From: Capillidium heterosporum
Lineage: Eukaryota > Entomophthoromycota > Entomophthoromycetes > Entomophthorales > Capillidiaceae
Assembly (NCBI GenBank): GCA_016630905.1
Contig: WBMQ01000003.1
Location: forward strand, 2,232,001-2,296,000
DNA: 64,000 bases
Direction: 5' to 3'
Shown in pieces: positions 1 through 12,391 of the stretch. How positions within the stretch are numbered: position 1 is the first letter of the stretch; every line of letters starts with the position of its first letter. Both the position numbers and the translations under genes were made by a program. Below the pieces are notes generated by a model that worked only from the letters and a program-made list of their open reading frames with translations, searched no databases and had not been told where the DNA came from.

Positions 1-641
1 AATTTTCATTTTAGAATTGCTATGCTTATGAAAATATAGCAGATTCTTTCAAATTTCATTAAATTTCCAAAGATTCCAGTTATGGATATTAAAATTCTTT
101 CTATTTATAAAATTTCAAACCTATCCAATAATATCAAGGTATAAATTAATTTTACATCTCTATTAATTTCTCAGCACCAGTGTGTTTCCTAGAAATTCTC
201 GTAGTATATACCCACTTTAACTATTATAAAATTTACATTTCAATTTAATCTAAAAGCAAAGCATAAAGCGATTTTATACAGTTAAGCTATATCATTACAT
301 CAACTTATATTTATATATATATTCTATTAGTAAAGTTATAAATTTGATGGATGCGTTAAACTTAGCCTACATCTCTACTTTTAAATCAAAAGATTCCTAA
401 CACTAATACTCATTAGCATCAGAACAATAATATACATTGAAAACTTAATCTAAATAGATATGGTACAAAAATGAAAAAATCAAATGTTAAATATATTCAA
501 AATGGTTTATCAGTACTTACCGAAAGTGGAACAAATTTGCTAAATTTAATTGATGACAAACGTCAAATGCCTCATCCAACTTAATGAGAACCTGACTTAC
601 CAGTGTCTAAAGTAAAGAACAATCAGAAAAATGCAAATGAA
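1..641. other. AT-rich stretch, no independent gene seen
   Basis: I see no independent gene here. On the minus strand two strong splice donors (GGTAAGT type, near 595-600 and 514-520) lie downstream of the ATP18 reading frame, so this stretch may hold small terminal exons or a spliced 3' untranslated region of that gene. Confidence 0.4.
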
Positions 642-815
642 TTAATAAAAATTACAAGTAGGAGAACGAGGGTCAGATTTCCATTCTTCGGTATCGAGCA
701 TTGCATTTTGGAGCTTGACAACTCCATAGTAGGTGACAGCCATACCAGCCATGAAAGGCCAGTAAGGACGTAAGACAGGAGTAGACCAGATTTTCATACC
801 CAAAAACGATTTCAT
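642..815 (-). CDS. ATP18: F1Fo-ATP synthase subunit i/j (Atp18-like), small inner-membrane protein
   Basis: The 57-residue minus-strand frame starts at ATG 813-815 and ends with TAA at 642-644. It shows the Atp18 family pattern: a short basic N-terminus, a TPVLRPYWPF motif, one hydrophobic membrane segment (about residues 20-34, FMAGMAVTYYGVV) and the conserved tail LQNAM..TEEWKSDPRSP. In yeast this protein sits at the membrane dimer interface of mitochondrial ATP synthase. The length fits the family (about 55-60 residues). The last residues (TCNFY) are uncertain: a GTAATT donor lies inside the Thr-Cys codons and an acceptor occurs about 45 nt on, so the true C-terminus may be spliced (see findings). 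No frame break is needed. Confidence 0.72.
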   Translation of the reverse strand: MKSFLGMKIWSTPVLRPYWPFMAGMAVTYYGVVKLQNAMLDTEEWKSDPRSPTCNFY

Positions 816-1008
816 TTTACAGTGCTTTTATAAACTATTAAAAAAGGTTCAATTTTTCTTAAAAATTCAGCAAAGAGCTCTCACAATAAATTAATAGCGT
901 AATCTATAAATTTTACCCAATTATATTCGACTACATTTCAAATTCTCCATCTAAAATGTGCTAGAGATGTACTTTTCGAAATTCAATATCTAGAGCCTAA
1001 AGTTGACC
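816..1008. other. Spacer upstream of ATP18
   Basis: Probable promoter region of the minus-strand ATP18 gene. No defined element was recognised. Confidence 0.3.
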
Positions 1009-1653
1009 TTCAATGTCTTGATGGGTTTCAAGTATAATCCATACTGAAGCTTTAGATATCAGATAGAGGCCAACCAATTGATTGAGGATATAATCCAAGC
1101 TGTTGAATTCAACTTAAGCCCTAGTGGGCTTGACTCTTTCAACATCCAAGATAGGTTTACCAACTGGGTTTGGGAGTCGGATAAGGTCCAAGATATATTT
1201 ACCGGCGACGATTTCGATGCTTAATCCCTCTGCATACACATAGGTCCGTCACGTTGGAGATCAGCCTTTGCATTCAGTTTCAACCAGCACTCCTTTCAAC
1301 AGTTTGCGACAAGGTTTGAGCAAGATCTATCCATCAACCCAAAGCCTTTGACATGGAAGCTAGAGACTATCGAATCCCGACTTCATTAAGAATTGAGTTG
1401 ACCACCAGATCAGCATGCACGAACAAATCGACGTCTTTGATTACTTCCAAGGTAGGTGTTCAGTTTTTTCTTGCTTGGAGTTTTAACTAAATAATATTTT
1501 TCAAATAGATATGACTCTTCTCCTTCACTTCTAATCTGTTCAAGCATGGGGTGGATTCGAAGTGGTGAATCGATTCCATTGAGATGATAATTGGATTTTC
1601 AATGTCTCAAGTTTACTCAACTGCTTCTACCTAGAACGTCAGCTAGGGTACTG
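1009..1653 (+). pseudogene. Degenerate JmjN/ARID-region relic (KDM5/Lid2-like)
   Basis: Coding-quality sequence is interrupted by stops. Readable pieces include a block at 1063-1221 ending FTGDDFDA then TAA, a block containing HIGPSRWRSAFAFSFN, and, after an intron at about 1452-1508, an ARID-like stretch SVQAWGGFEVVNR..DDNW. The order (linker with C.HI.PS.W..FAF followed by an ARID-like 'GGFEVV') resembles the JmjN-ARID part of KDM5 demethylases. Several stops sit where Gln, Arg or Trp codons would fit, as expected for C-to-T or G-to-A decay. A change of frame near 1383 would fit TCC-C-GAC, the same pattern as the frame breaks elsewhere in the window. The catalytic JmjC domain is not visible. 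The family assignment is tentative. Confidence 0.35.
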
Positions 1654-2115
1654 ATATATTCATCTATAGTCTACTTTGATATTTAGTTGATTAAATTATC
1701 ATGTTCTATTATCTGAAACGTTTATATCCATAAAAACAAAGTTTATCAATAGCCTTTAAAGTATCTTTAAATTCAAATATAAATTAAGCCTATAACCCAC
1801 TTTAATCTATCTTTATTTGTGAAAACTATTATAGCTATACATTGTATCAATTTCTTAAGCTACTAATAGAACTAAAGTTTAAACTATATATCCAAATCCT
1901 TCTGATCAAAGTGTAAATTTATTATAGAGATAAGGACATTGCAATATCAAATATACTCTTTAAGCTCTGTCTTATCTAGCTATTAGAAAATATATAAACT
2001 TTACTAATATAAATAAAATTATCTAATTATGCTTTATTTTCCTTAAATGTAAAACCTTATAAAAATTTCTAAGTATAAGTAGATTGCTAGATTATATTAT
2101 TATTTAGTTTGCTAA
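1654..2115. other. AT-rich spacer, no gene seen
   Basis: No reading frame or repeat that I can identify. The last five bases (GCTAA, 2111-2115) are the left target-site duplication of the next element. Confidence 0.4.
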
Positions 2116-2822
2116 TGTTAGGAAATATCTATAAGGAATGTTTACTAGCTGGGGTTAGCCAGGGAGTAATGGTAGCTAGGACTTCATAAAAGCTAAGAAC
2201 ATTAACTATAAGGCTATATAAGGAGGAAGCTTATACTTGTAGCCTAATCCAAAGACAGTGGGCAAACAGGAATACTTTAAGGGTAGCTATTAGGCTAAGA
2301 AGTACAGTTAGGTTCATTGGTTTAGAAAAGTTCTAAGGTTTAGTTTAGATCAATTCAGTTTAGTTTAGATCAGCATAACTTTCTACTATTAAGGGATGCT
2401 AATTATTAGTTTTACATTATACTATACAAAAAGTTTATACTATGCTAATAGTAAAAGAAATATTAAATAATTCAATATATTTATTTAATAATAACTTAAC
2501 CTACTACTAAGTTTACTATAGGTCTTATATAAATAACTTGTCTTTAGTAGGTAGTACTTAAAATACTAGTAATTAACATTTTTCCTAATCTATTAGTAAC
2601 ACTATTCTTTTTGTTTTCTAGGTATTCATCATTAACCTAAGAAATGCCAAGACTGATTTAAAGACAGTCAATGCTAAATAAAATACTTAATTTATGCTAA
2701 AAAGAAAAGAACTTTTAGCATTGTTAGAGTTGATACTAAACTAGTAATCTATATATCTGAAATGTAAAACTGAATTCTAGTTATTAAGTAAAGCTATAGC
2801 TAATTAAAAGTATTTTCTTACA
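2116..2822 (+). mobile_element. Solo LTR, family B (copy B2)
   Basis: A 707-bp unit begins TGTTAGGAAATATC and ends TTTTCTTACA, the TG..CA termini typical of LTRs. It is flanked by GCTAA (2111-2115) and ATTAA (2823-2827), which agree as a 5-bp target-site duplication if two transitions (G to A, C to T) occurred later. An inverted copy lies at 3097-3804 and further partial copies at about 6045-6600 and 7401-7960. The less decayed LTR at 14023-14649 is related over most of its length. No coding sequence is left. Confidence 0.7.
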
Positions 2823-3096
2823 ATTAACTTAATTTAGATTAATATAACTCTTAGCTTTAAAAAAATACAAAATTTTAAATTTAAATTATACTATATATTA
2901 GTTAGTTACTCTTACTAAGTATTTGACTACTAGCTTAAACTTCTAATTAAGTAGGTTTGGCCAAACTTGGTAAGTTCTTTAGTATAGAATATAATATGAA
3001 TATTATATTGTAGGCTAACTAATATAGATATAATAACTGTTTTATAATTAAATCTAATATAAAAGCTTTATTCTTGTAATACTTTTAGCTAAGAAC

Positions 3097-3804
3097 TATA
3101 AGAAAATCCTTTTAATTAGCTATAGTTTTATTTAATAACCAAAATTTAGTTTTACATTTTAGATATATAGATTATTAGTTTGGTATTAATTTTAGTAATA
3201 CTAAAAGTTTTTTTCTCTTTAGTATAAATTAAGCATTAACTATTTTTAAATTAGTCTTAGTATTTCTTAAGTTAATAATAAATGTCTAAAAAATAAGAGA
3301 AATAGTATTATTAATAGATTAGGAAAAACATTAATTATCAGTATTTCAAGTACTAACTACTAAAAATAAGTTACCTATATAAGACTTATAGTAAACTTAG
3401 TAGTAGATTAAGTTATTATTAAATAAATGTATTAAATTATTTGATATTTCTTCTGCTATTAACATAGTATAAACTCTTTGTATAGTATAATATAAAACTA
3501 ATAATCAGCATTTCTCTATAGTAAAAAGTTGTACTAACCTAGACTAAATAATAAAACTAAACTAAATTGATTTGAATTAAACTTTAAAACCTTCCTAAAC
3601 TAATAAATCCAATTATACTTTTTAGTCTAATAGCTACCCTTAGAGTATTTCTGTCTACCTACTATCTTTGGATTAGGCTATAAGCATAAGCCTTCTTTTT
3701 ATATAGTTTTATAGTCAACATTTTTAGCCTTTATAAAGTTTTAGCTACTATTGCCTTTTAGCTAACCCTAGCTAATAAATATTCTTTATAGATGTTTTCT
3801 AATA
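3097..3804 (-). mobile_element. Solo LTR, family B, inverted (copy B1), inserted in A1
   Basis: This 708-bp unit is the reverse complement of B2 (2116-2822) with many transitions. Flanking AGAAC (3092-3096) and GAAAT (3805-3809) match the intact family A sequence GGAAC as a mutated 5-bp target-site duplication. With B2 it forms inverted arms of about 0.7 kb around a 274-bp centre. Confidence 0.65.
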
Positions 3805-4077
3805 GAAATCCTTAAAAAATTATAATTAACCTAATCTAAACTTAATCTATAATTAAAGAAAACTCAAAAGAAAGGTCTTAAATAATTTTAATAAATTAAC
3901 TTAAAAACTTTCTTTTCCTCTTATTAATAAAAGTAATCTAAAAACTTTTTTTCTTTTTATTTTTTACTATCCTTTTTGTTTTCTTATTTGTTTTTTCTGA
4001 TTTAGTAGTTTGCTTTCTGTTTTTGCTTTTTTTTATTTTATTTTTATATCTTTTTTTGTTTTGTCCTTCTTATATAA

Positions 4078-4959
4078 TGTTGGCTAGTCACCCTTGCTGA
4101 GTGTTTGACTACTGGCTCAGACTTCTAGTCAAGTGGGTTTGGCCAAACTTGGTAAGTCCTTCAGCATGGGATGTGACATGTGTATTATATTGTAGGCTGA
4201 CTAATATAGATGCAGCAACTGCCCTACAATTAAATCCAATATAAAAACTTTATTCTTGCAACACTTCTGGTTAGGAACCCTTAAAATGTTATAATCAACC
4301 TAACCTAAACTTAATATATAATTAGGGCAAACTTAAAAGAAAGGTCTCAAACAATTCTGATAAACCGACTCAGAAACCCTCTTTTCCTTTATTGATAAAA
4401 GCAATCTAGAAACTCTTTTTCTTTCCCTTTTGTTCTTTCACTGTCCTTTTTGTCCTTCTATCTGTTTCTTCTTGTCTGGTGGTCTGTTTCCTGTTTTTGT
4501 CCTCTTCTTATCCTTTCTCTCTTTTCTCTCTCTGTCTATTCTCTTTTTCTTTTCCTTCTTTGTCCTCCTTATATAGTAGATCCAAAACAAGGCATAATTT
4601 GGAGGCTTGTCAGTGAACTCTTTTCTTAATGAACCAGAGAGTCACTATCCTAATTACTGCTGTCTGCCTCCATATTTTAGATTCACTTTCTCTGCAAGTC
4701 AACCATCAGAGAAATCTGGCATTAAGTCTGAAATCCCAAACTTACCTTCTCAATAGAAATTGGTCTTAGGTAATTTAAGCACTTTGCTATTAGTTAGAAT
4801 GTATACTAATGAATGGTAGGTATTTCAAAGTGCAGGGATGAATATGTAACTGTATTATTCCAAAATGCTCTATCTAGTAGTAGCTAAATTGTAGGTTTCT
4901 TATGAAAAATTAATGTTCCAATATTTGACACCCAACTTAGCCTAAGAGCTAAGTTGACA
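4078..4959. mobile_element. Solo LTR, family A (copy A2), little mutated, with perfect target-site duplication
   Basis: An 882-bp element runs from TGTTGGCTAG to AAGTTGACA and is flanked by TATAA on both sides (4073-4077 and 4960-4964). It lies inside an older copy of the same family: removing the element and one TATAA restores an unbroken family A sequence (CTTATATAATAAATC). It contains a long pyrimidine-rich stretch (about 4380-4575). Decayed inverted copies occur at 7967-8842 and as fragments near 5870-6000 and 28690-28790. Confidence 0.8.
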
Positions 4960-5347
4960 TATAATAAATCTAAAACAAGGTATAACTTAAAGGCTTATTA
5001 GTAAATTCTTTTCTTAATAAATTAAAGAGTTACTATCCTAATTACTACTTTTACCTTTACATTTTAAACTTACTTTCTCTATAGGTCAACTATTAGAAAA
5101 TCCAAAATTAAGTTTAAAATTCCAAACTTACCTTTTTAATAGAAAATTAAACTTAGATGATTTAAGCACTTTATTATTAGTTAGAATGTATACTAATAAA
5201 TAGTAGATATTTCAAAGCATAAGTATGAATATATAACTATATCACCCTAAAATACTTTATCTAGTAATAGCTAAATCATAGGTTTCTTACAAAAAATAAA
5301 TATTCTAATATTTAATGCCTAACTTAACCTAAGAGCTAAGTTAACAT

Positions 5348-6599
5348 TATATACCAACTTAGCTCTTTAGCTAAGCTATAGAGTAACTATCAATTTATAT
5401 TATTTTTCATAGTTAGCTTATATTTATACTATGTTCTAACAATATGCTTTAGGTTATAAATTTTATCTTTTACTAAAGACTTACTTTAATTATTAGATAA
5501 CTAGCTCTACTATACTAATTAGCTATATAAATCATTGGATTAGAACTTTAAAAATAGATTATTATAACTAAAATACATGTTTACCTTTTTACAAAAAAAA
5601 TATCCACTTATATATTAGTAAGTTATAACTATCTCCTAAGCTATAATATATATAATATAACTTTTATATAAAAAGAAAAGACTGATTTTTCTTAGGATTA
5701 AAAATTTTAAAAATATAGTAAATTTTAGTATTTTATAGTTTAAAGTTTTAAAATTATATATTAAGTTAGATTAGTTTTATTAAATATTTAAAGAATTTTA
5801 GCTAATGGTTTTTCAGAAATTAAGAATTTTTAGTACTTTAATTGTTATAAAAGATTTAATTATATTTATATTAGTTAGCCTATAATACAATATATATATT
5901 ACATTCTATACTAAAGAATTTACTAAGTTTGGCCAAACCTAATTAATTAAAAGTTCTAGCTAGTAATTAGATACTTAGCAAAGACAGCTAGCTAACATTA
6001 TATAAAAAAGCTTTTTTAAATTAGCTACAATTTTGCTTAATAACTAAAACTTAAGTTATTATAAAGAAATACTTCTAATCAGCTATAACTTTACTTAATA
6101 ATTAGAATTTAGTTTTACATTTCAGATATATAGATTACTAATTCAGCATCAATCTTAGCAATACTAAAAGTTATTTTTTCTTTAGTATAAATTAAGCATT
6201 TTATTTATTATTAATTGTCTTTAAATCAGCCTTAGCATTTCTTGGGTTAATGACAAATGTCCAGAAAACAAGAGAAATAGTATTACTAATAGATTAGGAA
6301 AAATATTAATTACTAGTATCCTAAGTACTAACTACTAAAGACAAGTCACTTATATAAGGCCTATGGTAAACTTAGTAGTAGGTTAAGTTATTATTAAATA
6401 AACATATTGAATATTTGATATTTTTCTTCTGTTATTAGCATAGTATAGACTCCCTGTATAGTATAACTGAGAACTGATAATTTGTATCCTTTCAAGACTA
6501 AAAGTTGTATTAACTTAACCTGAATTAACAATCTGAACTAAACTAAATCTGAAAACTTAAGCTAAACAATAGATTTGACTATATTCCTTAGTTTTATAA
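5348..6599. repeat. Decayed family A and B LTR fragments
   Basis: About 5870-6000 is an inverted fragment of the family A end (GGCCAAACC core still visible). About 6045-6560 is a family B fragment in the orientation of B1. The rest is AT-rich sequence without a gene. I cannot place exact ends because of the decay. Confidence 0.5.
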
Positions 6600-7400
6600 C
6601 TATGATTAAAATAGTTCTATTTGCTTACTACCTCTAGATCCAACTTTAGGCATGATTATTCTTCCTGTAAGGTCCAAGGGGGTGCCATTGGATCCAACTA
6701 ATGATGGTGTCATAATGGGAGTATATGACATGAGAGGTTGGGATAGTAAAACCAATGCTAATTATAGCATTAATAATATGAATTACCCAAAGGAGGTAAG
6801 TCTAAAGGGAAGCAAAGAAAGTTTGAATGGAGTGAGCTAAGAGGGTATAGAAGTCAAACTACATATTTGCACAATCTAATAACTAAAAGGCTGACCAGGA
6901 ACAATACTTTATTTGTAGACAAAACAGATCAGGCTATTAGAGATAGCTATAGCAAGAGAAACAGAATTAGGCTGTCAGAGATAGCTATAATAAGGAAAAC
7001 AGATCAGGCTGTCACAACAACTATAGTTGATAGTTGAGATTAAGAGGTGAGTAACAGCTATTTAGAAAATAGTAAGGTGGAATGTTGTCAAGATACCAGC
7101 CTTCAATAGCATTCTAAGGGTTTAAATACTCTTTTGGTATCTTGGCAATACTTGCTAAATATCCAAATTCCAATATTAAGATGCTATGCTAGTAATAGCT
7201 GGAATTCCTAACTTATAGCCAAGATTACAAATATGGAAAATCGTCAAGAATATCTAATAAATAGAACAGATTTCTGTTTGAAACTAGATATAAATGGAAA
7301 GTGGACATTGAAAGTTGATAAAGGAAGAAAATAGTATAGTGTGCAAAGAAAATTGGTCAATGACCTCAGATTAGGAATTGTAATAACCAGGGTTGTTATA
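6600..7400 (+). mobile_element. LTR retrotransposon fragment, family C: internal end, polypurine tract and 3' LTR
   Basis: The LTR (6833-7400) starts TGAGCTAAGAGGG and matches in reverse complement the solo LTR at 27654-28180. Directly upstream is a purine-rich tract (about 6792-6819), the expected position of a polypurine tract, and a short open stretch (6652-6834, 61 residues) that is probably the 3' end of the internal region. Its sequence is not recognisable as gag or pol. The upstream part of the element is missing. The LTR carries about three imperfect copies of a unit of roughly 40 bp (AAACAGATCAGGCT...AGCTATA), against about two in the other copy. Confidence 0.6.
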
Positions 7401-7966
7401 CTTCCTATATAATCTTTGTGTTAACTTTCTTAGTCTTTATAAATTATTAGCTACTATTACTATCTAGTTAACTTTTGCTAATAAGCATTCTTAGTAAATA
7501 TTTCCCAATATCCTATTTATTTACCATTTCTAGATTAGGGTATAAGTATAAGCCTTCTTTTTATATAACCTTATAATCAACATTCTTAGCCTTTATAAAG
7601 TCCTAGCTACTGCTGCTTTTTAGCTAACTTTAGCTAATAAATGTTTTTTATAGACATTTCCTAATAGTTATATTTTAAACCTAAATAACTAGTTAATATT
7701 TACTTATTAGTAGAAATTAAGTAATTAACTCTACTAATTATTTTTTAATTTTTATACTTTTTAAAGTTAATAATTATCCTTTAAAAAAACTTAATAAATT
7801 TTAATATTAAAGCTTAAATAAACATTAGTTATTAGTATTTAAAATATTTAATACTAAAAATAAGGTATTTATATAAGGCCTATAATAAACTTAGTAGTAA
7901 AGTAGATAACTATTAAATAAACATTTTAAATTATTTAATATTTTCTTTTATTATTAGTATAGTATA
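7401..7966 (-). repeat. Decayed family B LTR ends
   Basis: Two partial terminal segments of family B, both inverted, end near 7501 and 7663 (TTTCCCAATA and TTTCCTAATA). A further B-like stretch runs to about 7960, where family A copy A3 begins. No gene is seen. Confidence 0.5.
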
Positions 7967-8842
7967 TGTCAACTTAACTCTTAGGCTAAGTTGGATATTA
8001 AATATTAGAATATTTATTTTTTATAGAAAACCTATGATTTAGCTATTACTAGATAAAGTATTTTGGAGTGCTACAGTTATATATTCATACTTATGCTTTG
8101 AAATATCTACTATTTATTAGTATACATTCTAACTAATAATAAAGTGCTTAAATCACCTAAGTCTAATTTTCTATTAAAAAGTTAAGTTTGGGATTTTAGA
8201 CTTAATTTTAGATTTTCTAATAGTTGACCTATAGAAAAAGTAAGTCCAAAATGTAAAGGTAAATGGTAGTAATTAGAATAGTAACTTTCTGTTTTATTAA
8301 GAAAAGAATTCACTGACAAGCCTTTAAATTATGCTTTGTTTTAAATATATTATATAAGAACAAAACAAAAAAAAGAAAGAATAAACAAATAAAAAGGAAA
8401 ATAGATAGAAAAAAAAAGAAAACCAAAGCAAGAAATAAACTACTAAACCAGAAAAAGTAAATAGAAGAATAAAAAGGATAGTAAAAGAATAAGAGAAAAG
8501 GAAAAGGAGTTCTTAGATTACTTTTATTAATAGAGGAAAAAAAGTTTTTAAGTTAGTTTATTAGAATTGTTTAAAACCTTTTTTTAAGTTTGCTCTAGTT
8601 ATAGATTAAGTTTGGGTTAGGTTAATTATAATGTTTTAAAGGTTTCTAACTAGAAGTATTATAAGAATAAAGCTTTTTTATTAGATTTAATTATAGGATA
8701 GTTGCTATATCTATATTAGTTAGCCTATAATATGATACATATGTTATATCCTATACTAAAGGACTTACTAAGTTTAGCTAAATCTACTTAACTGGAAGTC
8801 TAAGTTAGTAGTTAAATACTTAGTAAGGGTAACTAGCCAACA
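7967..8842 (-). mobile_element. Family A LTR, inverted (copy A3), mutated
   Basis: This is the reverse complement of 4078-4959, starting TGTCAACTTAACTC and ending AACTAGCCAACA, about 876 bp. It retains TG..CA termini. Substitutions relative to A2 are mainly transitions, fewer than in A1. I could not see a clear target-site duplication. Confidence 0.6.
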
Positions 8843-10174
8843 AGTAGTAAAAGGACTTAAATATCTAAAATATAAAATAAATTAATAATTAAAATAATTA
8901 TAAATAAAGGATTAAAAATAAAAAAGAATAAGCTTATAGCTAAATAATAAATATTATAATAAATTAAAAGTTAGTAATAAAAGATAATATAAAGAAAAAA
9001 TAAATCTATAACTTAAAAATAAATATTATAGAAAAGTCTTTTAAAAAATATAGGGCTAAGCTTAAAGTAAGCTAATATAGTAGTAATCATACTAATAAAA
9101 CTAAAAAAGCTTAATACTATTGCTTTAATAGCTAATACTTTAATTATAATCTAAATCTAAAGTTGGTTTATAAAGATAAATAAGGCTATAGTTATAATAA
9201 AGCTAAGGAGAACAGTAATATCTATTAGGTTTTAGTACTTAATTTTATTTAATCAGCTTTAATCCTAATTTTGAGCAATTATTATTTAATCTAAATAAAG
9301 ACTTTATCTTTTTACAATTAATTATTAAATAGCTAAAATCTAATTTATTGCAAGGTTAAAATAGTATTAGAACTAGAATTTATATAGCTAAATAGATTAT
9401 TAAGCTAATTCTTTAAAGAGGCTATTTGAGATTTTATTATAAATATTATTATATTAACTATATTAATATACTTATTATATAATATAATATCATAAACTTA
9501 TAAATTAATAATAGTATTTATATGGTTAAAATACTTTTTAAGCTAATTTTAAAAGTTATTTATTTATTTATTTTTAAAAACTTTAAAGTATACTAGTTTA
9601 TAATATCAATAAAATATTTTTTAATAATAGCTATAATTAAATCATTATTAAATAAGCTTTTAGTATTTTTAACAAAGTTAGTTATTATTAAAAATACTAA
9701 GCTTAAATAAATACTTATAAGTTTAAGCTATTTAAACATTATTTTAAAAAATTAAATCTTAATAAAAAAAATAATAATATTATAAATCTTTTATAGCTAA
9801 TAAACTATTAGTATATATTTAAAGTTTATAGAAATATTCCTTAACTATAGTAATAATAGTATATACTTTATAAATAACATATTCAAAATGCCAATAGACT
9901 AAATAAATCAGCTCTTGCTTTATACTTAATCAAAGCTAAGTAGCTTCCCAAAAGATAATTCCAACGTTCACTTTTATTCTACGCTTTCCTATGAAAATTC
10001 CTAACAAAACTGCAAACTAAATCCGAACGAACAAAGTACCTTAATCTCCAATCACATTGAAAATCAAAAATTTCAACCTAGAGGATTGGGCTGTGCTTAT
10101 TTGCATTCCAATTCCAACTAGAAAATTTTCAGGAGGCTCCAAACAAAACGTTTTTCATACTCTACCAAAACAAA
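8843..10174. other. AT-rich desert and promoter side of the UBE2E gene
   Basis: 8843-9880 is extremely AT-rich with no recognisable gene, probably decayed repeat. Base composition changes to that of normal gene flanks near 9890, consistent with the promoter and 5' untranslated region of the E2 gene. Confidence 0.4.
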
Positions 10175-11048
<874 letters not shown>

Positions 11049-12391
11049 CCTTGAATTAGTAAATATGTATTTTCATTATATTAGTTGCTATTTTACAAAA
11101 GCTACCTCAAAATTTGGTTATTTAGTGGCTTAGTATGGGTATATTTAATTCGATACAATATACCGACAATTCATTTGAACTATTGTAGTACTAGAAGTAT
11201 ACTTTGAACATAGATTCAATTTTTGTTGCTGCCAACCTAGTGGAATTAGCAGCATGGCATATCAATATCATTCAACCATCAAGCGAATTAGGCAAAACGA
11301 TTTGATTTAAACTATTTAGCTGTGGATTATATACGATCTTCCAGTTATACTTGTAGACTTTTTCCAATTCCTTGAAAGAATACCTAGCTTATAAAGGTTT
11401 TGAAGTTAGCTCAATTGAACACTACCTCTGTATCACCTTAACTGTCTGATTGAAAGAAAAGCTCTAAACTAAAATAATTATTAAACAAGTTCGACTGCTG
11501 CTTTAGTATATAGATAGTCTACTAGTATCTATGGCTTGACATGCTTTTATACTTGACAAGGCTTTAGATAGAAATTTCAAATGCGTATCTTTTGGTATAC
11601 TATTTAAAAGCTGTAGCTTAGCTTAAATTAGGTAAAAATTAATATATGTATCAGTAGATAATAAATAGTCTTAAATTTCGATGTGTTGATATTTTACTAA
11701 ATTATCATTAAACCCTAAATATTAAAATATAAAAGCCAAGTATATCGCTAAGTAAGTATAACATAACTAGCCTATTCTATATATCCTATGCTTTAATACT
11801 TTTATAATTACAAATATACTTATATTTATCAAGGTATTTGCCAAATTCGACTATTTCAACGATTTAGAGCTAATCTTTCATTTGGATTGCTTCCTCCGTT
11901 CCAATTTATTGTCACCATTCTCTTATAAATTTGTAAAGTAGATATTCCTAATAAATCAAAATGAAGGTAGTAAAATTCCAATTCTAAACTATACAAGCAT
12001 TTGGTTAACTTTTTCAAAGCCAGTAGGTAATTATGAAGGCTTTACAAAACATAGGTTTATACTTGAACATCGATATGTGAATAAGGTGCTGCATCAAAAC
12101 ACTTTCTCCAAAAGCAGAACTGGCGGTCCTCTTTCTACGAAACTATAGTTAAAGCTACTCAGTCAGTCTAAAAGAGTTGACACTTGGCCATATTTCGCTT
12201 CTCGCTTTCTTTGGCATTTCAGACTCCATCACTAACGAATGAATTAGAGTAGCCCACTTTGTTGAAAGCTCCATCCTATTGGCTGCAAAATTTGCGTCAA
12301 AATTCCTATGCATTTTTTCAAAACAATGTTATTGAAAGTATAGTGAAGTCCCTTTCAGTACTTGACTCAAGACTTCCTTCCTTAACCCAGC
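11049..12391. other. Intergenic, no gene seen
   Basis: 1.3 kb between the E2 and eS6 genes. No reading frame, RNA gene or repeat was recognised. The 3' part presumably holds the eS6 promoter. Confidence 0.4.

Larger units (their letters stand above)
2896..5347. mobile_element. Old, heavily mutated LTR of family A (copy A1), split by two later insertions
   Basis: Three blocks (2896-3096, 3805-4077, 4960-5347) join to a complete counterpart of the fresher copy A2 (4078-4959). The differences I read are overwhelmingly transitions (C to T, G to A), many at CA/TG dinucleotides. The first gap is a family B LTR (3097-3804); the second is A2 itself. The block order gives a relative age: A1 first, then B1 and A2 inside it. 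The palindromic terminal motif AACTTAGCCTAAGAGCTAAG in A2 has a decayed equivalent at about 5321-5343. Confidence 0.7.

Noticed and set aside
2896-5347. CRISPR-like or satellite repeats in the AT-rich block
   Set aside because: The repeats are dispersed or nested LTRs with TG..CA ends and 5-bp duplications. There is no regular spacer pattern.
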